This document shows positions 28,332 through 32,067 of a stretch of DNA of 32,067 nt, one piece after another. The stretch is from NCBI GenBank assembly GCA_944387525.1, contig CALXFF010000001.1, positions 77,242 to 109,308 on the forward strand, written 5' to 3'. The notes under the pieces are model-generated. The model made no database searches and had not been told where the DNA came from. It was given only the letters and a program-made list of their open reading frames with translations. The stretch comes from an uncultured Clostridia bacterium (lineage in GTDB: Bacteria > Bacillota > Clostridia > TANB77 > CAG-508). Positions within the stretch are counted from its first letter, which is position 1. Each line of letters opens with the position of its first letter. Position numbers and translations under genes: made by a program.

Positions 28332-28496
28332 CATTTAAATCAAAAATAAAGTAATTTTATTTTTAATTAATATAATTAATTAAATAAAAAATAAATAAAA
28401 ATAAAAAGAAAATAAAAAAAATTTAAAAAAATTAGAAAAAAATAGAATAAATTAGAAAAAAATAGATAAAAAAAGTTTATAGATCGTAGAAAAATA
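28332..28496 (+). repeat. Dispersed ~175-bp repeat, copy D
   Basis: Same order of elements as copies B and C up to AGATAAAAAAAGTT, but the terminal DnaA-box-like motif is degenerate (AGATCGTAGAAAAA). The stem AAAAATAAA...TTTATTTTT at 28342-28363 is well kept. It ends about 100 nt before the gene at 28595. Confidence 0.65.
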
Positions 28497-28594
28497 TTTT
28501 AAAAATAAAAAATAAAAAAATAATTTTAATATATAAAATTAATTATAAAAAATTTAAATATAAAAAATTAATTTAAAGGAAAGAAGGAATAAAT

Positions 28595-29317
28595 ATGGAT
28601 ATTGATAACCAACTAAATAATGAAAAAAATATCAATAATAATTTAGAAATTGAAAAAGAACAAAAGAACTTTTTAGAAACAACAATAGGAAAAATAGTAA
28701 ATACAGGACTTGATATAGGAATAAGAACTTTATTACCAGATTTTTTAGATGAACAAGTAATAAATTTAAAAGACAATTTATTTGAATATGGATTTAAAGA
28801 AGGAATAACAAAAACAATAGATGATGCAATAGATCTAGGAAAAAGTGCAATAGGAATATTTACTGGAAATTTTGAAAATATAGAGCAGATGCAAAATGCA
28901 GTACAAACAGGAGGACTAATAGATGGGATATCAGATTTATTAGATACAGTTGTAGGTAAAGTTTCTCAAAAAGGATTAATAAATTCGAATGTTGCAAATA
29001 TATTAACACAAGGAAAAGATATTATATTAGATAATGTTCAAAATAATATTGAAAAAACATTTTCAGAGCAATTAACAAACTCAAATAAAATGAATCAATA
29101 CATAAATGAGTGGAAAAATGCTTTTGAAAATAAAGACTTTAATGTAATGGAAAAACAATATAAAAAAATAGAAAAAGAGTTAAAAGAATTAGCTCCAATA
29201 GAAAATACAATAAATCAAGCTAGAACAATAGAGAACCTACATAATTTAATTAAAAATAATGGACAAGATTTTAATTTAACAAAAGAACAAATAGAATTAG
29301 CAGAAAAATTAAAATAA
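28595..29317 (+). CDS. Protein of unknown function, 240 residues
   Basis: Not recognised. No signal peptide and no clear membrane helix. Residues 1-30 are Asn/Glu-rich; about 30-135 are amphipathic helices with regularly spaced Gly and Ile/Leu (TTIGKIVNTGLDIGIRTLL, FKEGITKTIDDAIDLGKSA, TGGLIDGISDLLDTVVGKV); about 135-240 are more polar, Asn/Gln/Glu/Lys-rich helices. AAAGGAAAGAAGGAATAA precedes the ATG. Codon use is more balanced than that of the CpaE-like gene upstream, so it looks maintained. Its place after the secretion-type genes and repeat copy D raises the idea of a secreted substrate or accessory factor, but nothing in the sequence proves it. Confidence 0.55.
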   Translation: MDIDNQLNNEKNINNNLEIEKEQKNFLETTIGKIVNTGLDIGIRTLLPDFLDEQVINLKDNLFEYGFKEGITKTIDDAIDLGKSAIGIFTGNFENIEQMQNAVQTGGLIDGISDLLDTVVGKVSQKGLINSNVANILTQGKDIILDNVQNNIEKTFSEQLTNSNKMNQYINEWKNAFENKDFNVMEKQYKKIEKELKELAPIENTINQARTIENLHNLIKNNGQDFNLTKEQIELAEKLK

Positions 29318-29331
29318 TTATTATTTAATAG

Positions 29332-29360
29332 TTGAAACAAGTAAAAATTAATGATACAAT
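29332..29360 (+). promoter_or_regulatory. Putative promoter of the DUF4160-DUF2442 pair
   Basis: TTGAAA (29332-29337), a 17-nt spacer and TACAAT (29355-29360). The AAAGGAGG of the DUF4160 gene begins at the next base, so transcripts would start inside or just after that site, an unusually short leader. Confidence 0.45.
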
Positions 29361-29375
29361 AAAGGAGGTAAAGAC

Positions 29376-29501
29376 ATGCCAATTATTTCACAATTTTATG
29401 GAATAGTAATAACTATGTATTATAATGAAACAAATGGAAAACACCATATACCACATATACATGTTAGATATAATAACGACAAAATAGTACTATTAAAATA
29501 A
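29376..29501 (+). CDS. Truncated DUF4160-family protein
   Basis: 41 codons: MPIISQFYGIVITMYYNETN, then GKHHIPHIHVRYNNDKIVLLK. The PxI..F.GI...MYY....H..PHIHV motif is that of DUF4160, usually about 75-90 residues long. The second half is missing: the frame stops at TAA just before a run of eight G. A good ribosome binding site (AAAGGAGG) precedes the ATG. DUF4160 and DUF2442 genes often occur as a pair, which supports both calls; toxin-antitoxin function has been proposed for such pairs but is not shown here. Truncation suggests a dead or reduced gene. Confidence 0.65.
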   Translation: MPIISQFYGIVITMYYNETNGKHHIPHIHVRYNNDKIVLLK

Positions 29502-29509
29502 GGGGGGGG
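29502..29509 (+). repeat. Run of eight G between the DUF4160 and DUF2442 genes
   Basis: GGGGGGGG in DNA that otherwise contains very little G. It directly follows the DUF4160 stop and lies 9 nt before the DUF2442 start, where its Shine-Dalgarno would be. Confidence 0.8.
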
Positions 29510-29518
29510 TAAGATAAG

Positions 29519-29794
29519 ATGGATACATATATAACTCCTGATGTAATAAAAGTGAAGGCTTTAGACGATTATTTATTAGAAGTAACATTCGAAACAAAAG
29601 AAATTAAAATTTTTGATATGAAAAATCTAATTAATAATATAGAATTCTATAAAAGATTAAAAAACAAAGAGTATTTCAAAAAAGTAAAACCATATAATGA
29701 AACTGTAATATGGGAAAATGGTGAAGATGTTTGTCCAGAAGATTTATATTATAAAAGTAAAACAATTGAAAAAGTAAAAAACACAGGCAATTAG
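29519..29794 (+). CDS. DUF2442-family protein
   Basis: A 91-residue protein. It contains VKVKALDDYLLEVTFETKE-like sequence (here IKVKALDDYLLEVTFETKEI, with EIKIFDMKNLI following), the FKKVKPYNETVIWENGED segment and DVCPEDLYYKS, which together match DUF2442. Such proteins are small beta-rich proteins, commonly paired with DUF4160 partners and sometimes listed as antitoxin-like. Here the partner is truncated, so this may be the surviving member. The ATG is 9 nt after a G8 tract that must serve as its ribosome binding site. Confidence 0.75.
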   Translation: MDTYITPDVIKVKALDDYLLEVTFETKEIKIFDMKNLINNIEFYKRLKNKEYFKKVKPYNETVIWENGEDVCPEDLYYKSKTIEKVKNTGN

Positions 29795-29877
29795 AAAAAA
29801 TTAATATTAGAAAAAGAAATAAGAGAAAAAAAATAAAAAATTAAAACAAAATGTTTTAAAAAATTCCAACAACATTA

Positions 29878-29906
29878 TTGCAAAAAAATGTTCGCTATGA
29901 TATAAT
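29878..29906 (+). promoter_or_regulatory. sigma-A promoter of tnpB
   Basis: TTGCAA (29878-29883), 17-nt spacer and TATAAT (29901-29906), 27 nt before the GTG start. Confidence 0.7.
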
Positions 29907-29932
29907 ATGAAACATAGATAGGTGGTGAGTAA

Positions 29933-31195
29933 GTGAAATTAACATTTCCATATATATTTAAAGCAAATAAAACACAAAAAGAAATAATAGAAGATATAAT
30001 GTGGCATTGTGAAAAAGTATATAATACTTTAAATTATAATATATATCAAGGAACAGAATTAATATCATTAAAAGAGAGTTTAAATATACAAGGTAGCAAA
30101 ATTTATAAAAAGTATAGAAACTCAAACTGGCATTCTAAATATTTACATTCACATACATTATTAGAAATTATTTTAAATTGTGTAAGTGACCATAAATCAT
30201 ATTTAGCACTAAAAGAAAAATATGATAATGGGGATAAAACTATTAAGGGAGAACCAAGAAAGCCAAGATACAAAAATTCAGGAAAGATGCAAATAACATT
30301 TACTAAATATGCAATAAGAATTGAAGGAAATATTTTTAAATTATCAATATCAAAAGAAATGCAAGAAAAATTTAAAGTAAAAAGTTTAAATTTTTTAATT
30401 CCAAGAAAATTAAAAAAGCTAGTAAATTTTTCAGCGATAAAAATGATAAAGATAAGAAAAGAAAAAGAGAATAAATATAAGATGGAAATGATATACGAAA
30501 GAGAAGCAAAGGAAAAAGAAGGAACAAACGTAATGGCAATAGATTTGGGATTGGATAATTTAGCAACATGCACAAATATGAATAATAGTGAAACATTAAT
30601 AATAGCAGGAGAAAATATAAAATCAAAAATAGGATACTACAATAAAGAAATACAAAGATTGCAGAGAATACAAATGAAGATGACAGGAAGTAAAAAGTTC
30701 AAAAATACAAAACAAATAGAAAAAATGTATAGAAAAAGAAAACAATACGGTAATACGTATATGCATAAGGCAAGTAGAATGATAGTAAATTATGCAATAG
30801 AAAACGAATGTGACAGAATAATAATAGGAAATATAAAAAATATAAAGCAAGGAATGAAAAACAATCAAAGATTTGTACAAATGCCAATACAAGAATTAGT
30901 TCAAAAAATAAAATATAAAGCAGAATTAGAAGGAAAAGAAGTAATATTTGTAGAAGAAAGTTATACATCAGGAGTAAGTAGTATAGACAAAGAAGAAATA
31001 AGAAAAGAGAATTATGATAAAACAAGAAGAATAGAAAGAGGACTATTCAAGACAAATAGCGGAAAAATAATAAATAGCGATATAAATGGAAGTTTAAATA
31101 TATTAAGGAAATATGTAAAAAACTTTAGTCCAAACCTAGAAATAGCGATGGATATTGGTCGAGAACAACGACCGTTAAAGAAAAGGGTTGCCTAG
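29933..31195 (+). CDS. tnpB: TnpB-family RNA-guided nuclease / IS200-IS605 OrfB, without zinc finger
   Basis: A 420-residue protein. An N-terminal OrfB helix-turn-helix region (about 1-90) leads to the RuvC-like nuclease: RuvC-I D204 in MAIDLGLDNLAT, and RuvC-III D383 in INSDINGSLNIL. The usual RuvC-II acid is replaced: the strand reads DRIIIGNIKNI with N300. The zinc-finger cysteines are also missing; after EESYTSG the sequence has SSIDKEEI and FKTNSGK where CxxC pairs normally lie. This zinc-finger-less form is, from memory, a Firmicute subgroup. No tnpA is nearby, so it cannot move alone. The start is GTG behind GGTGGTGAG. Possible nuclease partner glutamates are E341/E342. Hairpins after the gene may belong to a guide RNA. 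Confidence 0.85.
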   Translation: MKLTFPYIFKANKTQKEIIEDIMWHCEKVYNTLNYNIYQGTELISLKESLNIQGSKIYKKYRNSNWHSKYLHSHTLLEIILNCVSDHKSYLALKEKYDNGDKTIKGEPRKPRYKNSGKMQITFTKYAIRIEGNIFKLSISKEMQEKFKVKSLNFLIPRKLKKLVNFSAIKMIKIRKEKENKYKMEMIYEREAKEKEGTNVMAIDLGLDNLATCTNMNNSETLIIAGENIKSKIGYYNKEIQRLQRIQMKMTGSKKFKNTKQIEKMYRKRKQYGNTYMHKASRMIVNYAIENECDRIIIGNIKNIKQGMKNNQRFVQMPIQELVQKIKYKAELEGKEVIFVEESYTSGVSSIDKEEIRKENYDKTRRIERGLFKTNSGKIINSDINGSLNILRKYVKNFSPNLEIAMDIGREQRPLKKRVA

Positions 31196-31260
31196 AGATA
31201 GGTGGAAACTTAAAAACAACATCTTTATAAAGAGGGTACTGACATAAAATTAGTACCTAG
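31157..31260 (+). ncRNA. Possible guide-RNA (omega/reRNA) region overlapping the tnpB 3' end
   Basis: TnpB guide RNAs arise from the 3' end of the gene and the element's right end. Here GGTCG-AGAACAA-CGACC (31157-31173, still coding) and GGTACT...AGTACC (31235-31257) can form hairpins, followed by a terminator. Position and hairpins are suggestive only; the element end is not defined. Confidence 0.35.
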
Positions 31261-31290
31261 AGTGAAAACTTACAATTTTCACTTTTGTTC
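31261..31290 (+). terminator. Terminator between tnpB and the Xre gene (both directions possible)
   Basis: AGTGAAAA, loop CTTACAA, TTTTCACT (31261-31283), followed by TTTGTTC on the plus strand. Convergent tnpB and xre genes meet here. Confidence 0.6.
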
Positions 31291-31299
31291 TTTTGTAAA

Positions 31300-31638
31300 C
31301 TATAAACTTTTATTAATACCTTTTAAAAAGGTAGATGAACAACGTATAATTTCATAAATAAAAAGCAAACCATCCTCGCTACATTTATTCAAAATTCTAT
31401 TTATTTTATCATAAGTTTTATTATTTTTGCTATCTCCAAATAAAATATAATCAGTAGATGCTCCAGTAAAGTCAACAATTTTAGTTAATGTTTTTATACT
31501 TAAAGACCTTTCACCACGTTCAATCTGTCCTAAAAAAACATCTGAAATATCAATCATTTCTGAAAATTTTTCACGACTCATATGTAAGTTTTCACGTATA
31601 CCTCTAATACGTTCTCCAATTTCCAAGTTATTTTGCAT
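31300..31638 (-). CDS. Xre-family helix-turn-helix transcriptional regulator
   Basis: A 112-residue protein. An N-terminal HTH_3 domain (about 7-62: IGERIRGIRENLHMSREKFS, then EMIDISDVFLGQIERGERSL) is followed by DFTGASTDYILFG, the standard end of Cro/C1-type domains, and a short C-terminal helical tail. A DNA-binding repressor is expected. GGGGTGAC lies 5 nt before the ATG. An inverted repeat GCATAT-N7-ATATGC (31708-31726) about 70 nt upstream could be its operator; it lies between this gene and the promoter at 31851-31879. Target genes unknown. Confidence 0.85.
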   Translation of the reverse strand: MQNNLEIGERIRGIRENLHMSREKFSEMIDISDVFLGQIERGERSLSIKTLTKIVDFTGASTDYILFGDSKNNKTYDKINRILNKCSEDGLLFIYEIIRCSSTFLKGINKSL

Positions 31639-31850
31639 AATGTCACCCCGTAAAAAAATATTAATAATATTATATTACAAAAAAGCTCAATTACTAATAT
31701 ACTGCTAGCATATATTGAACATATGCGTAAAAGTATAAAAATTTTTTCAATAATTAAATAAAAATATATTATAAAATAAAAAAAGACAAAACAAAAACAC
31801 GAAAAATGTAAAAAAGAAATAGAAAAAACATAAAAAATAATAAAAAAATA

Positions 31851-31879
31851 TTGCAAAAAATATATGCTTAAAGTATAAT
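31851..31879 (+). promoter_or_regulatory. Strong plus-strand promoter at the right edge
   Basis: TTGCAA (31851-31856), 17-nt spacer and consensus TATAAT (31874-31879), with no protein gene following in the window. Confidence 0.7.
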
Positions 31880-31914
31880 TAAAACATAAATTATTAGCAT
31901 TATTATATAAAATA

Positions 31915-31932
31915 TGCACTTTGAAAATTGAA
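31915..31932 (+). promoter_or_regulatory. boxA-like antitermination element
   Basis: TGCACTTTGAAAATTGAA closely resembles the Firmicute rRNA boxA (TGTTCTTTGAAAACT type), about 35 nt after the promoter. It suggests that an untranslated long transcript, most likely an rRNA operon and less likely a CRISPR array, begins at the window edge. Confidence 0.55.
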
Positions 31933-32067
31933 TATCTTTGTTTTTTAAATAAATCCAAAAAGTGTATATTTATATACAATAATGGAAATAATTTGTAAGC
32001 GGTCAACAAAAAGACGTATTGAAACCTTCTAAAATGAGATGTAAGATAAAAACATCAAAAGTTTAGG

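Larger units (their letters stand above)
27475..28594. other. 1.1-kb A-rich gap; possible decayed frame and repeat copy D
   Basis: Mostly near-pure A/T. At 27972-28185 a plus-strand frame interrupted by four TAA codons reads KKTTRKYTKYDNKILEKL, AKRLGVKRL, EILSSSIRIEKFQIPTLHS then IDDVK, with better base composition than its surroundings; it may be a dead gene of unknown family. A partial palindrome AGACAT...ACATGTCT lies at 27909-27930. Repeat copy D occupies 28332-28496. Confidence 0.4.
31639..32067. other. Right-edge non-coding region with operator-like repeat, promoter and boxA
   Basis: No open frame worth calling. It holds an inverted repeat (31708-31726), a promoter (31851-31879) and a boxA-like element (31915-31932), then about 135 nt of leader-like sequence with more G and C than the surroundings, running off the window. 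Confidence 0.5.

Noticed and set aside
31578..32009. 143-codon minus-strand open frame
   Set aside because: It overlaps the Xre start and runs antisense through the promoter and boxA; composition is typical of chance in AT-rich DNA.
32000..32067. Possible CRISPR repeat (GTATTGAAAC)
   Set aside because: Only one occurrence and no spacers in the window; cannot be called.

Overview
The window is the chromosomal replication-origin region of a very AT-rich bacterium. Gene order (rsmG, mnmG, mnmE, jag, yidC, yidD, rnpA, rpmH, dnaA, dnaN, recF, gyrB), GGAGG ribosome binding sites, the DnaA-box type and the Soj/Spo0J pair fit a low-GC Firmicute. An uncultured gut-type member of the Clostridia is my best guess; that is inference. 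Genes left of about 13.2 kb lie on the minus strand and nearly all genes to the right lie on the plus strand, as expected for replication diverging from an origin at dnaA.

Left part (1-2.9 kb): genes of a Gram-positive type IV secretion (conjugation-type) apparatus, namely the start of a PrgI/VirB3-like gene, two TrbC/VirB2-like pilins, a large protein ending in a pilin-like domain, and a small membrane protein. Most have their own well-formed sigma-A promoter. Two serine tRNAs follow (3.0-3.2 kb). Then come parA-parB-DUF4446, rsmG, mnmG, an empty 0.8-kb gap, mnmE, jag, yidC, yidD, rnpA and rpmH.

Origin (13.2-15.35 kb): DnaA boxes flank dnaA. The dnaA-dnaN gap holds a textbook unwinding element: two abutting DnaA boxes, a short GC patch, six CTA trinucleotides (DnaA-trio) and an AT-rich stretch. 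dnaN, recF and gyrB follow; yaaA and gyrA are not present in the window.

Right part (16.5-32 kb): extremely A-rich DNA carrying a second set of secretion-type genes (TraC-like, VirB4 ATPase, a CpaE/MinD-like P-loop protein), an Rpn-type nuclease gene, an unknown gene, a DUF4160-DUF2442 pair, a zinc-finger-less TnpB, and an Xre regulator. A promoter plus a boxA-like element sits at the right edge. A ~175-bp sequence recurs four times here in the same orientation, three copies ending in a DnaA-box-like motif.

The most notable observation concerns decoding. mnmE and virB4 each need a +1 frameshift, and in both the skipped base is the C of an in-frame CGG codon, so that reading resumes at a glycine GGN codon. 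By eye I found only one other in-frame CGG in the window. In addition, the TraC-like and VirB4 genes both appear to start at ATA placed correctly behind a strong ribosome binding site. Together these suggest non-standard decoding, or decay of the right-hand secretion cluster, and both can be tested.
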